DNA of 64,000 nt. It comes from Granulicella cerasi. GTDB taxonomy: Bacteria; Acidobacteriota; Terriglobia; Terriglobales; Acidobacteriaceae. The notes under the pieces were generated by a model. The model was not told where the DNA came from and did no database searches. It worked only from the letters and a program-made list of their open reading frames with translations. Position numbers and translations under genes: made by a program. Location of the stretch: contig NZ_JAGSYD010000003.1 of NCBI RefSeq assembly GCF_025685575.1, positions 558,001 through 622,000 of the forward strand, given 5' to 3'. Every line of letters starts with the position of its first letter. Positions within the stretch are counted from its first letter, which is position 1. Positions 9,849 through 19,072 of this stretch are shown here, in pieces.

Positions 9849-10157
9849 GGTTCTTTATTGTAGGCACACATCCCACCCACTCGGCGCATCGGTTCGGCGC
9901 ACTGGACGAACGGCTCGGCGCATTCCGCACCGACGAATCTTTACAGCGCTGTTTCGAGATGTACGCTCTGTTTCAAGCAACACAACTCAGCACAAAAACC
10001 TGGTCGCACCCGCAGCTTCCGATGGAATCGCTCGCGCTCGGGTGAATTCTCCGCAGGAGGACCTGCGACCAGATCGAACAGCTCTTGCAAGCCACTCTTG
10101 CTGCATATTGCTGTGCCTTGTCTCACCCAAAAAGCTTCTAGAAACAGGAGTCCTGTG
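9849..10157. promoter_or_regulatory. Divergent intergenic region with three TCGGCGCA repeats
   Basis: No gene is seen in this 309-nt gap between the sensor-kinase operon (minus) and the S53 peptidase (plus), so it must hold both promoters. Three exact copies of TCGGCGCA occur at 9882-9889, 9895-9902 and 9916-9923, starting 13 and 21 nt apart. Direct repeats of this kind are the usual target of LytTR regulators; autoregulation is inferred, not shown. No convincing -35/-10 pair was recognised. Confidence 0.4.
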
Positions 10158-13100
10158 ATGGTCCGAAACAGACTGTACCGTAGCCTGAAAGCGGGAATCG
10201 CATTGGCGCTTGGCAGCCTTTGCCCTGCCGCGCTCGTCGCGCAATCCGCAGCCCCCGTCCGCCTTGTCACCGCAGCGGTGAACAACAGCGACCGCATCGC
10301 GCTTGCTGGCAGCCTGCGCAAAGATCTTGCGCACGCCACCGACCTTGGCACGGCGAGCACCTCGCTCACCGCGCGCAATGCGATGATCGTGCTCGAGCGC
10401 AGCGCCGCCCAGGAAGCCGACCTCGAGCAGTACCTCGGCGACGTGCAGAACGCCTCCTCGCCCAGCTTCCACAAGTGGCTCACGCCCGCCGAGTACGGCG
10501 CACGCTTCGGCGCCTCCAGCGATGACATCGCCGCCATCACCGGCTGGCTGCAGTCGCAGGGTCTCACCGTCGTGAAGACCTCGCCCGCCGCCAACGTCAT
10601 CGTCTTCTCCGGCTCCGTCGGCCAGCTGCAGAACGCCTTCGCGACCACCATCCACCAGGTCTCCTTGAACGGCGAAAAGCACTTGACCGCGCTGACTGAG
10701 CCGAAGCTTCCACGCGCGCTCGCACCCGCCGTCAAGGGCGTCCTCGGTCTCGACGACTTCCGCCCGCACCCTTATGTGCAGAAGGCTCCGACTGCGACCT
10801 ACAACGCGACGACCAAGCGCATCGAGCCTGACTTCACGCTTTTCAGCTCCGCGGGCACACCCTACCTCTACCTCGACCCGGCGGACGCGGCCACGGTCTA
10901 CAACACGCCGAACGCGAACCTGAACCCGAACTACACGGGTACCACCTACGACGGCACCGGCATCACCGTCGGCGTTGTCGGCGACTCGAACTTCGCCACA
11001 GGTCCCGTCTCCAACTATCGTCAGGCCTTCCTTGGCGAAACCACCTCGACGCTGAACATGCCGACCGTCGTCATCGACGGCGTCGACCCCGGCATCAACG
11101 GCGACGAGATTGAGACCTTCCTCGATCTCGAAGTGCTCGGCGGCATCGCGCCCAAGGCGAAGATCAACTACTACGCTAGCGCCGACAGCGACATCTCCAA
11201 TGGCCTGTTCAACGCCATCCAGCGTGCGGTGAACGACAACGCCGTCAGCATCCTCAGCGTCAGCTTCGGTGCCTGCGAAGCCGGCCTCGGCACCGCGACC
11301 AACGGCTTCATCGCCGAGACCTACAAGCAGGCCGCCGCACAGGGCATCACCGTGCTCGTCTCCTCCGGCGACGCCGGTGCAGCCACCTGCGACAGCTCCG
11401 CCGCTACCACCGCGACGCACGGCCTCGCTGTGAACGGCCTCTCCTCCACGCCCTACAACATCTCTGTCGGCGGCACCGACTTCTACGGCTTGCTCTCCGG
11501 CTTCACCACCTACGTCGACACCACCACCAGCGGCTCGGCTCCCTACTACCGCACCGCGAAGAGCTACATTCCCGAGCGCCCGTGGAATGACTCCACCAGC
11601 AGCAACGGCGCGCTCGCCAACAACGTTGCGTACTCCGCCTCTCCGAACATCATCGGCGGCGGCGGCGGCAAGAGCATCATCTACTCCAAGCCTGCGTTCC
11701 AGAGCGCGCTGACACCGGCCGATGGCGCACGCGATCTTCCTGACGTCAGCTTCCTTGCGGGCAACGGCTTCGACGGCGCAGTCTGGGTGATTTGCGAAAC
11801 CAGCAGCATCTACGGCGATAACTGCGCCACTTCGAACGGCCAGATCGCCTCCAGCGCACGCTTCTCCGGCGCCGGCGGCACCTCGGCCTCCACGCCTGCC
11901 TTTGCGGGCATGCTCGCGCTCGTCGAGCAGAGCATTGGCGCACGCCTCGGCGCGGCCAACAACGTCATCTACAAGCTGGCCTCCACCAAATACAGCACCG
12001 TCTTCCACGACATCACCGCTGGCAACAACTCGGTCGTCTGCACCGCGAACACGACCAACTGCGGCAGCAACGGGTTCCTTACCGGCTACGACGCCACCAC
12101 CGGTTATGACCTCGCCACCGGCCTTGGCAGCGTGAACGCTGCGGCCCTGCTGCAGAACTGGAGCTCCGGCACCGGTACGGCATCCACGACGGCCTTCACC
12201 ATCAACGGCTCCACCGCAGCGGTCAGCGTTACACACGGCACCAGCCTCACCTTCGGCGTCAACGTGAATCCGACCACCGCCACCGGCGACGTCGGCATCG
12301 TCAACACCGCAACGGCAAGCTCCTCCAGCAGCTCCACGCTGAACGGCACGCCCTACACCCTGACGCTCGCCAACGGCGCAGCTACCGGCAGCTACAACGG
12401 TCTGCCCGGCGGACAGTACACCGTCTACGCCAACTATGGCGGCGACTCCAGCACTGCCTCCAGCAAGAGCTCGGCGATCAGCGTCAACATCGCTGCCGAA
12501 AACTCCTCGACGCTGCTCTGGGCCAACGCCTACACGCCGCTGCAGGCCACCATCAGCAATCTCAACGCGATCCCCTACGGCTCGTATGTCTTCCTCGAAA
12601 CATCGGTCTACGGCACCGCCGAGGGCTACACCAACTCGCTCGGCTACGCGACTGGCACGGTCACCTATCTCGACGGCGGCAAGTCGATCGGCACCGCAGC
12701 GATGACCAGCGGTAACTTCGCCTCGTTCCCCAGTAGCACCAGCACCGCCTACTCCTTCACGCCCGGCACGCACACCGTCACCGCAACGTATCCCGGCGAT
12801 GCAAGCTATAAGGCGAACACCTCCAACACACTCAACTTCACCGTCGTGAAGGGCAACACCACCGCCGTTCTCTACGCCAACTCAGCCACCGTCACCTCGA
12901 CCACGACGGACAACATCGAGATCGACGTGGAAACCTCGAGCCTCGCCACCGCGCCCACCGGCACCATCACGCTGACGGCCAACGGCACAACGCTCGGAAC
13001 CTCCAGCACCTTCAGCACCGGCAACCTCCGCGCCGACAACACCGTCGTCTCCTACGTCATCATCCCGGTCGCGGGTTCTTCACTGGTCAGCGGCTCCAAC

Positions 13101-14069
13101 ACGCTCACGGCCACCTACTCCGGCGATAGCAACTACAACGGCAGCACCGGCACCGTCACCATCACCGATTCCTTCGCTTCCTTCACCATGGCCAGCGGAG
13201 CCATCGCGATCAACGCAGGCGCCACCATCGGCAACACCGCCACCGTCTCCGTCACGCCGACCGGAAACTTCGCCGGCCTGGTCAACCTGAAGTGCGCCGT
13301 CACCACGGCACCGGCCAACGCCGTCAGCCCGGTCACCTGCAGCATTCCCACCAACGTCAACGTCACCGGCACGGGCATCGCGACGACCACCGTCACCGCG
13401 GTCTCCACCAGCACCACCACCGGCGGCGCGTACGCCATCACCATCACCGGCACGGATGCAGCTTCGGGCAAGATCGTGCAGACGGCCGTCAGCAACGTGA
13501 CCGTCACCGCTGCTCCGGGCATCACGCTCGCGAACAGCGCAGCCATCACCCTCACCGCAGGCGCTACCACCGGCAACACCTCCACGCTGACCATGTCGCC
13601 GACCAACGGCTTCACCGGCATCGTGAACCTCTCCTGCGCGGTCACCAGCACGCCCAGCGGAGCCAGCGCAAGCTACCCGATCACCTGCGGCGTCGCACCC
13701 ACCTCGGTCACCATCAGCGGCATCACCGCGCAGACCGCCACCCTCTCCATCAACTCCACCGCTCGTAAGACCGCCTCCCTCTCCGCGCCGCGTGACCTGC
13801 TGCGTGAGTTCGGTGGCACGGCCCTTGCCTTCGGCCTCTTCTTCCTCATCCCCTCGCGTCGTCGCCGTCAGCTCCGCGCTCTTGCGGTGCTCGTCGCGAT
13901 CGTATCGCTCGGCAGCCTCATCGGTTGCGGCGGAAGCGCCAACGGCACCAGCACAGGCACCACCGGAACCACCACGGGAACCGTTGCCGGCACGTACGTC
14001 GTGACCGTCACCGCAAGCCCCGCAGGCGGCACCGCGCAGACCACCGCTGTCACGGTCACGGTGAACTAA
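10158..14069 (+). CDS. Secreted S53 (kumamolisin/sedolisin-like) peptidase with Ig-like domains
   Basis: Exported acid-type serine-carboxyl peptidase, 1303 residues. AGGAG 7 nt upstream fixes the ATG; a signal peptide ends near LVAQ. A pro-kumamolisin activation domain spans about residues 35-200. The S53 catalytic domain follows, with E319 and D323 (ETFLD), oxyanion D405 (SSGDAG), nucleophile S576 (GGTSASTP) and the Ca-site motifs FHDIT and GYDLATGLGS. After about residue 670 come several Ig-like repeats (YANYGGDSS, ATYPGDASY, ATYSGDSNY signatures). The C-terminus is a helical hairpin with SRRRR between the helices, an internal lipobox-like LIGC, a Gly/Thr linker and a terminal strand, shared with the next gene. 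The family cleaves proteins at low pH. Third positions are heavily C-biased. Confidence 0.93.
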   Translation: MVRNRLYRSLKAGIALALGSLCPAALVAQSAAPVRLVTAAVNNSDRIALAGSLRKDLAHATDLGTASTSLTARNAMIVLERSAAQEADLEQYLGDVQNASSPSFHKWLTPAEYGARFGASSDDIAAITGWLQSQGLTVVKTSPAANVIVFSGSVGQLQNAFATTIHQVSLNGEKHLTALTEPKLPRALAPAVKGVLGLDDFRPHPYVQKAPTATYNATTKRIEPDFTLFSSAGTPYLYLDPADAATVYNTPNANLNPNYTGTTYDGTGITVGVVGDSNFATGPVSNYRQAFLGETTSTLNMPTVVIDGVDPGINGDEIETFLDLEVLGGIAPKAKINYYASADSDISNGLFNAIQRAVNDNAVSILSVSFGACEAGLGTATNGFIAETYKQAAAQGITVLVSSGDAGAATCDSSAATTATHGLAVNGLSSTPYNISVGGTDFYGLLSGFTTYVDTTTSGSAPYYRTAKSYIPERPWNDSTSSNGALANNVAYSASPNIIGGGGGKSIIYSKPAFQSALTPADGARDLPDVSFLAGNGFDGAVWVICETSSIYGDNCATSNGQIASSARFSGAGGTSASTPAFAGMLALVEQSIGARLGAANNVIYKLASTKYSTVFHDITAGNNSVVCTANTTNCGSNGFLTGYDATTGYDLATGLGSVNAAALLQNWSSGTGTASTTAFTINGSTAAVSVTHGTSLTFGVNVNPTTATGDVGIVNTATASSSSSSTLNGTPYTLTLANGAATGSYNGLPGGQYTVYANYGGDSSTASSKSSAISVNIAAENSSTLLWANAYTPLQATISNLNAIPYGSYVFLETSVYGTAEGYTNSLGYATGTVTYLDGGKSIGTAAMTSGNFASFPSSTSTAYSFTPGTHTVTATYPGDASYKANTSNTLNFTVVKGNTTAVLYANSATVTSTTTDNIEIDVETSSLATAPTGTITLTANGTTLGTSSTFSTGNLRADNTVVSYVIIPVAGSSLVSGSNTLTATYSGDSNYNGSTGTVTITDSFASFTMASGAIAINAGATIGNTATVSVTPTGNFAGLVNLKCAVTTAPANAVSPVTCSIPTNVNVTGTGIATTTVTAVSTSTTTGGAYAITITGTDAASGKIVQTAVSNVTVTAAPGITLANSAAITLTAGATTGNTSTLTMSPTNGFTGIVNLSCAVTSTPSGASASYPITCGVAPTSVTISGITAQTATLSINSTARKTASLSAPRDLLREFGGTALAFGLFFLIPSRRRRQLRALAVLVAIVSLGSLIGCGGSANGTSTGTTGTTTGTVAGTYVVTVTASPAGGTAQTTAVTVTVN

Positions 14070-14105
14070 ATGACTTCCACTCTTTCCCAACAAACAGGAG
14101 GCTTC

Positions 14106-17100
14106 ATGTCACACCCTTTGTTTCGATTCTTCACCCGCAGCGCCCGATCGGTGGCACTGCTCTCGGTAGCCTGTGCGGGCGTGGCGTCCGCACAGCTCCG
14201 CCACTGGGTCGCGCCCGTTGAGGACGCGCCCCCGGCCACCACGCTGCAGACGCCCGCTGAAACCTACATGGCGCCCTACCTCAAGTCCCACCTCGCTCCT
14301 GCGGACGCGCTGAACAGCATGAACACCCTGCAGCCCATGGGCCAGACCTACGCCACCACACCGAACTTCGGCGGCTACGTCAACGCGCCGATGTTCGATG
14401 CGCGCGGCACCGCCAAGACCTCCGCCGTCACCGTCGAACTCGGTGCGGACTTCGACAAAGACGGCAAGACTGACGTCGCCGTCCTGCTCCAGGACGGCAC
14501 GCTCGACATCCTGATGAATGATGGCAACGGCGGCCTGAAGCCCTTCGTCAGCTACCTCAACCCGAACTACTCCACCGCCAGCGTCAACGTGGCCTACGCC
14601 GCCGACATCGACGGCGATGGATACCCCGACGTCGTGGCCTTCGACTACAACAACAACACCATGATCTCGTGGAAGAACCTCGGCAACGGCACCTTCAACG
14701 CTGCCGTCACGACCGCGCTCGACACCACCAACGGCTACCCGAACATGGCCTACGTCGCCGACGTAAACGGCGATGGCAAGGCCGACGTTCTCTACACGCT
14801 CTTCAAGCTCAACTCCACCACCAGCGCGACGATCACGCTGGAAACGCAGCTCGGCGTTGGTGACGGCACCTTCGGCGCGCCAGGCGCAGCAAAGACTCAA
14901 TCCTTCAACGTCGCCTCCTCGGGCATTCTGCCCACCGATTACGGCATCACCACCGCTGACATCAACGGCGATGGAAAGCTCGACGTGGCCGTTGTCGTCG
15001 ACCAGCGCACAGCCTCCACCACCGGCATTTTCGCCGTGACCACCGGCCTCGGCAACGGCGACGGCACCTTCACCGGTCTGGGCACGAGCTTCCCCATCGC
15101 ACTGCCGCTCGTCTCTTCCGGCATCCGCGCAACCGTCTCCTATAAATCCACGCTGCTCTCCTTTGCGGATGTAAACGGCGACGGCAAGCTCGACCTCGTC
15201 AGCGATTGCAACGGCATCATGGCGGTCGCACTCGGCAACGGAACAAACTCCTTCGCCACCGCTGTGACCAGCGCACAGAGCGTAGTGCAGGTTCCCACCA
15301 CGACGGTTCTGCTCGACGTGAACGGTGACGGCAAGCTCGACGCGATCGTCGGCGGTGGCACTCTCGCTGTCGAACTCGGCAAGGGCGATGGCACCTTCGC
15401 CGCTCCGGTCGCGGGCGCGCAGTACATGGTCGACCCGGTCTCCTACTACAGCCTCGTCGTCGCCGACTTCAACAACGACGGCATCAAGGACATCGCTCAA
15501 CTCGGCTCTGACTACAAGCAGGTCTCGCTCTTCTCCGGCAACGGTACGGGCGGATTCCGTGGCGCTCCTGTCGTCACCGTCACCGGCGACCCCAACGTGC
15601 TCTACTCCTCGATGATCACGACCGGCAAGTACACCACCGGCGGCTACGCCAGCGCCATCATGCAGTACTCCGGCACCACCAACCCCGGCTTCTATACCGC
15701 TGTCGGAGACGGCAAGGGCAACTTCACCACGGTCGCCTCCTTCGCCACCACACCCACGAGCATTCAGTACTTCGAACCCATCCACGCTGACTTCAACGGT
15801 GATGGACTCGAAGATCTCGTCTACGCCAACACCACCGGCGAAATCTACGTCGCGCTCTCCAAGGGTGACGGCACCTTCGCAACGCCGGTTGCTGTCGGCA
15901 TCGGCACCAAGCCCTGCCCCGAGTACTATGGCACCGCAGGCGACGTGAACGGCGACGGCAAGGCCGACCTCGTCATCCCCTACGGCGGCGACACCATCTG
16001 CGGTTCCACCGCAGGCGGCGCAACCGGCTACTACGTGGCGCTCGGTAAGGGTGACGGCACCTTCAGCACACCGACCTTCCACAGCACCGGCTCCGCTCTC
16101 TATAAGCTCTTGCTCGCCGACCTGAACAACGACGGCAAGCTCGACCTCGTTATCGACGACGCTCCGCTCCTCGCGGGCACGGGCTTCGCCGTGAAGACCG
16201 CTCTCGGCAACGGCGACGGCACCTTCGCCACGCCCGTATCCATCCTCGCCAACTACCTCGTCACCAACATGGCCACTGCCGACTTCAACAACGACGGCAA
16301 GATGGACATCGCTCTCACCACGGAAGAAGTTCAGGGCCTCACCATCGCCACCGGCGGCATCATCGTGCTGAGCGGCCACGGTGACAACAGCTTCGATCCT
16401 TCTTCGCAGATCGCCACCGGCAACTGGTTCTACGGTCTGCAGGCTGCAGACATGAACAGCGACGGCAACGCTGACATCATCGTCACGCTCTACAGCACCG
16501 TCGGCCAGCCCAAGACCTACTACGGCGTCAGCACTCTGCTCGGTTACGGCAACGGCCAGTTCGCCGCGCCGTACAACCAGCTCCAGGGCCTGGCCGGAAC
16601 CAACCCGCAGATCGGCAACTTCGTCAACGACAACGCGCTCGACATCCTGGCCTACACCGGCTACGGTGCCGCGCTCTACGCCGGCGCAGGCAGCATCGGC
16701 ATCACGCTCACCACCTCGGCTTCGTCCATCAGCTACGGCAGCACCGACACGCTGACGGCCAAGGTCGCCTCCAGCCTCACCGGCAACCCCACGCCCAGCG
16801 GAACGGTCTCGTTCTACGACGGCACCACGTTGCTCGGCTCCTCCACGCTCGCCTCAGGAACCGCCACCTTCGCCGCCAGCGGTCTGGCAGTCGGCACACA
16901 CACCGTGAAGGCTGTCTACTCCGGCGACACTCACTTCAACCCTGCCACCTCGTCCACCTCCAGCATCGCGGTTGCAGACCTCGCGGCAGCCATCACGCTC
17001 GCTGGGACTCCAACCACACTCAACGTCACCGGCGGCTCGCAGGGCATCGTCACGCTGGCCATCGGAGCCAACGCTCGCTACGCTGGCGCGGTCACCCTCG

Positions 17101-17519
17101 CCTGCTCGGGCATGCCCGCAAACGGCACCTGCTCCATCAACCCCGGCAGCGTCACCCTGACCGCTGGCGGCACCACCACCGCAACGCTCGTGATCGGCAC
17201 CTCAAGCGCACACGCTGAACTGCACCGCTCGAACAACCCCTGGGAAGCGCCCGCCGCCACCGCGACGCTCGCTACTCTCTTCGGTGTGTTCTTCGGTCGC
17301 CGCAAGCGCGTTCGCATGATCGCGTCCCTCGGCCTCGGCCTGCTGCTCGCCACGGGCATGCTGATGACCGGTTGCAGCGACCACGGCAATGGAAGCAGCT
17401 CGTCCACCGCCAGCGTCGTTGCCCCCGGTACCTACACCGTGACCGTCACCGCAACTCCGACGGCCACCGGTACCACCGCAACCGCGCAGACCACCACGGT
17501 CAGCGTCGCAGTCAACTAA
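14106..17519 (+). CDS. Secreted FG-GAP/VCBS-repeat protein with Ig-like domain
   Basis: Large exported protein of 1137 residues. ATG 14106 is preceded by AGGAGG at 14096-14101 and followed by a signal peptide ending at VASAQ. Residues of about 110-800 contain twelve Ca-binding FG-GAP loops of the DxNxDGxxD type (for example DVNGDGKAD, DFNNDGIKD, DLNNDGKLD), spaced 50-60 residues apart. This is the pattern of an integrin-alpha-like beta-propeller, probably two propellers. An Ig-like domain follows (VSFYDGTTLLGS, AVYSGDTHF). The end repeats the neighbour's C-terminal module: a hydrophobic helix, RRKRVR, a second helix ending MTGC, a Ser-rich linker and the strand GTYTVTVTAT. It starts 36 nt after the peptidase stop, so the two are one operon. 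Role unknown; adhesion or substrate binding is plausible. Confidence 0.88.
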   Translation: MSHPLFRFFTRSARSVALLSVACAGVASAQLRHWVAPVEDAPPATTLQTPAETYMAPYLKSHLAPADALNSMNTLQPMGQTYATTPNFGGYVNAPMFDARGTAKTSAVTVELGADFDKDGKTDVAVLLQDGTLDILMNDGNGGLKPFVSYLNPNYSTASVNVAYAADIDGDGYPDVVAFDYNNNTMISWKNLGNGTFNAAVTTALDTTNGYPNMAYVADVNGDGKADVLYTLFKLNSTTSATITLETQLGVGDGTFGAPGAAKTQSFNVASSGILPTDYGITTADINGDGKLDVAVVVDQRTASTTGIFAVTTGLGNGDGTFTGLGTSFPIALPLVSSGIRATVSYKSTLLSFADVNGDGKLDLVSDCNGIMAVALGNGTNSFATAVTSAQSVVQVPTTTVLLDVNGDGKLDAIVGGGTLAVELGKGDGTFAAPVAGAQYMVDPVSYYSLVVADFNNDGIKDIAQLGSDYKQVSLFSGNGTGGFRGAPVVTVTGDPNVLYSSMITTGKYTTGGYASAIMQYSGTTNPGFYTAVGDGKGNFTTVASFATTPTSIQYFEPIHADFNGDGLEDLVYANTTGEIYVALSKGDGTFATPVAVGIGTKPCPEYYGTAGDVNGDGKADLVIPYGGDTICGSTAGGATGYYVALGKGDGTFSTPTFHSTGSALYKLLLADLNNDGKLDLVIDDAPLLAGTGFAVKTALGNGDGTFATPVSILANYLVTNMATADFNNDGKMDIALTTEEVQGLTIATGGIIVLSGHGDNSFDPSSQIATGNWFYGLQAADMNSDGNADIIVTLYSTVGQPKTYYGVSTLLGYGNGQFAAPYNQLQGLAGTNPQIGNFVNDNALDILAYTGYGAALYAGAGSIGITLTTSASSISYGSTDTLTAKVASSLTGNPTPSGTVSFYDGTTLLGSSTLASGTATFAASGLAVGTHTVKAVYSGDTHFNPATSSTSSIAVADLAAAITLAGTPTTLNVTGGSQGIVTLAIGANARYAGAVTLACSGMPANGTCSINPGSVTLTAGGTTTATLVIGTSSAHAELHRSNNPWEAPAATATLATLFGVFFGRRKRVRMIASLGLGLLLATGMLMTGCSDHGNGSSSSTASVVAPGTYTVTVTATPTATGTTATAQTTTVSVAVN

Positions 17520-17544
17520 CGCCAACCTGCAAGACTTAGCCTCC

Positions 17545-17576
17545 CGGGAGCCGAGCGATCGGCTCCCGTTCTTTTT
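17545..17576 (+). terminator. Rho-independent terminator of the S53/FG-GAP operon
   Basis: A perfect 10-bp stem CGGGAGCCGA/TCGGCTCCCG closes a GCGA tetraloop and is followed by TTCTTTTT. It lies 26 nt after the FG-GAP stop codon. Confidence 0.9.
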
Positions 17577-17667
17577 GCCCGATATCCACGCAAAATATCT
17601 CCAGCACAGCGCACGATTTCGCGTACATTCAGAAATCGCATCACCACTCTCGCTGGAGGACACTTCG

Positions 17668-19017
17668 ATACCCAAGACCAACATCCGAGCGGCGCATTCG
17701 CCGCGCAAACTCCGCCTCTTCCCTCTCATCGCCGCCACCTACTTCATGGTCTCCGGCGGCCCTTACGGCCTTGAAGACATCATCGGTCTTGCAGGCTTTC
17801 GCTGGGCGCTTCTGCTGCTCGCTATCGTGCCGCTCTTCTGGAGCCTGCCCACCGCGCTGATGGTCGGCGAACTCGCCTCGGCCATTCCCGATGAAGGCGG
17901 CTTCTACGTCTGGGTCACGCGCGGCCTCGGCCGCTTCTGGGGCTTTCAGGAGACCTGGCTTTCGCTCGCCGCCAGCGTCTTCGACATGGCGATCTACCCC
18001 ACGACCTTCACGCTCTATCTCGGCCATCTCTATCCCGCACTCGTTGCCGGGCATCGCGGTCTCGCGCTCAAACTCATGATCGTCCTGATGGCCACGCTGT
18101 GGAACCTGCGCGGCGCCAGCGCTGTGGGCGGAGGCTCCATCGGCATGATGTGCGTCTCGCTGGCGCCCTTCGTCGTGCTGGTCGGCGCCGCGTTCTGGAA
18201 GGCCCTGCACGGCGGCCTGCACCTGCAGGCGATGGCCGGCTCGCCCACGCTGCACCACGATCTGCTCGCCGCCGTACCCATCGCCATGTGGAACTACATG
18301 GGCTGGGACAACGCCTCCACCATCGCGCAGGAGGTCGACAACCCGCAGCGCAACTACCCGCGCGCCATGTTCGGCTCCGCGATCACGGTGATGTTCGTCT
18401 ATATGCTGCCGCTCGCGGCGGTGTGGGCCGTCGGCATCCCTGCCGAACGCTTCTCCACCGGCGCGTGGACCGACGCCGCACATCTGCTTGCAGGACCAGC
18501 TTTGGCGTTCGCCGTGGTGCTCGCCGGATCACTCGACGGCCTCGGCACCTTCAACGCACTGACACTCACGCTCACGCGCCTGCCCTATGCCATGGCCGAG
18601 GACGGACTGCTGCCGCGCATCCTGAAGCTACGCCTGCGCAACGGCGTGCCGTGGGTGAGCGTGCTGACCTGTGCGACGGCATGGGCGCTGGCGCTGGGGC
18701 TTACCTTCGAACGCCTCATCACGATCGACCTCGTGCTCTATGGCGCAGCGCTGCTGCTGGAGTTCGCAGCACTCATCGCGTTGCGTCTGCGCGAGCCACA
18801 ACTCGCCAGACCGTTCCGCGTGCCGGGTGGTTTCGCCGTCGCCGCAAGCATCGGCGTTGGCCCGCTCCTGCTGATCCTCTTCGCGCTGTACTCCGCACGC
18901 GACGAGAAGGTCGCAGGCATGCCCGCGCTCGTCTTCGCACTGCTCGTCGCTCTTGCGGGAGCCGCGATCTACGCGAGCTTCGAGTGGCCGCGCAAGCTAC
19001 GCCGATCGCGCAGCTGA
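17668..19017 (+). CDS. APC-superfamily permease, polyamine/amino-acid (PHS/PUT-like)
   Basis: Inner-membrane amino-acid/polyamine transporter with about 12 TM helices, 449 residues from the start used here. TM1 carries VSGGPYGLEDIIG and is followed by ALMVGELASAIPDEGGFYVW, a signature close to plant polyamine-uptake (PUT/LAT) permeases; a polyamine substrate is therefore a reasonable inference. The start is odd. No ATG or GTG lies upstream of TM1 in frame, and the only TTG (17575) lies in the terminator's T-tract. A good GGAGG (17655-17659) sits 8 nt before an ATA codon at 17668, used here as a provisional start. The first in-frame ATG would delete part of TM1. Confidence 0.85.
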   Translation: MPKTNIRAAHSPRKLRLFPLIAATYFMVSGGPYGLEDIIGLAGFRWALLLLAIVPLFWSLPTALMVGELASAIPDEGGFYVWVTRGLGRFWGFQETWLSLAASVFDMAIYPTTFTLYLGHLYPALVAGHRGLALKLMIVLMATLWNLRGASAVGGGSIGMMCVSLAPFVVLVGAAFWKALHGGLHLQAMAGSPTLHHDLLAAVPIAMWNYMGWDNASTIAQEVDNPQRNYPRAMFGSAITVMFVYMLPLAAVWAVGIPAERFSTGAWTDAAHLLAGPALAFAVVLAGSLDGLGTFNALTLTLTRLPYAMAEDGLLPRILKLRLRNGVPWVSVLTCATAWALALGLTFERLITIDLVLYGAALLLEFAALIALRLREPQLARPFRVPGGFAVAASIGVGPLLLILFALYSARDEKVAGMPALVFALLVALAGAAIYASFEWPRKLRRSRS

Positions 19018-19061
19018 AAACAACAACGCCCGCGAGCATCACTCGCGGGCGTTGTTGTTTT
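19017..19061. terminator. Bidirectional terminator between APC permease and ppa
   Basis: A perfect 20-bp stem (19017-19036 with 19042-19061) has a CATCA loop, with A-rich left and T-rich right flanks. It serves both converging genes and begins on the last base of the permease stop. Confidence 0.92.
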
Positions 19062-19072
19062 CGTACAGAAAT

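Noticed and set aside
9987..12773. 928-codon open frame on the minus strand opposite the S53 peptidase
   Set aside because: It is a by-product of the C-ending codon bias on the plus strand, has Gly/Val/Arg/Ala-only composition, no signal or domain, and lies wholly opposite a gene with clear catalytic motifs.
14109..16379. 756-codon minus-strand frame opposite the FG-GAP gene
   Set aside because: Mirror of the repeated DxNxDG codons; composition is low-complexity Val/Glu/Ala and no start context is seen.
14450..16480. Regularly spaced similar DNA segments that could suggest a repeat array
   Set aside because: Spacing is 150-340 nt, in frame and matches FG-GAP Ca-binding loops, so it is protein repeat structure and not CRISPR.
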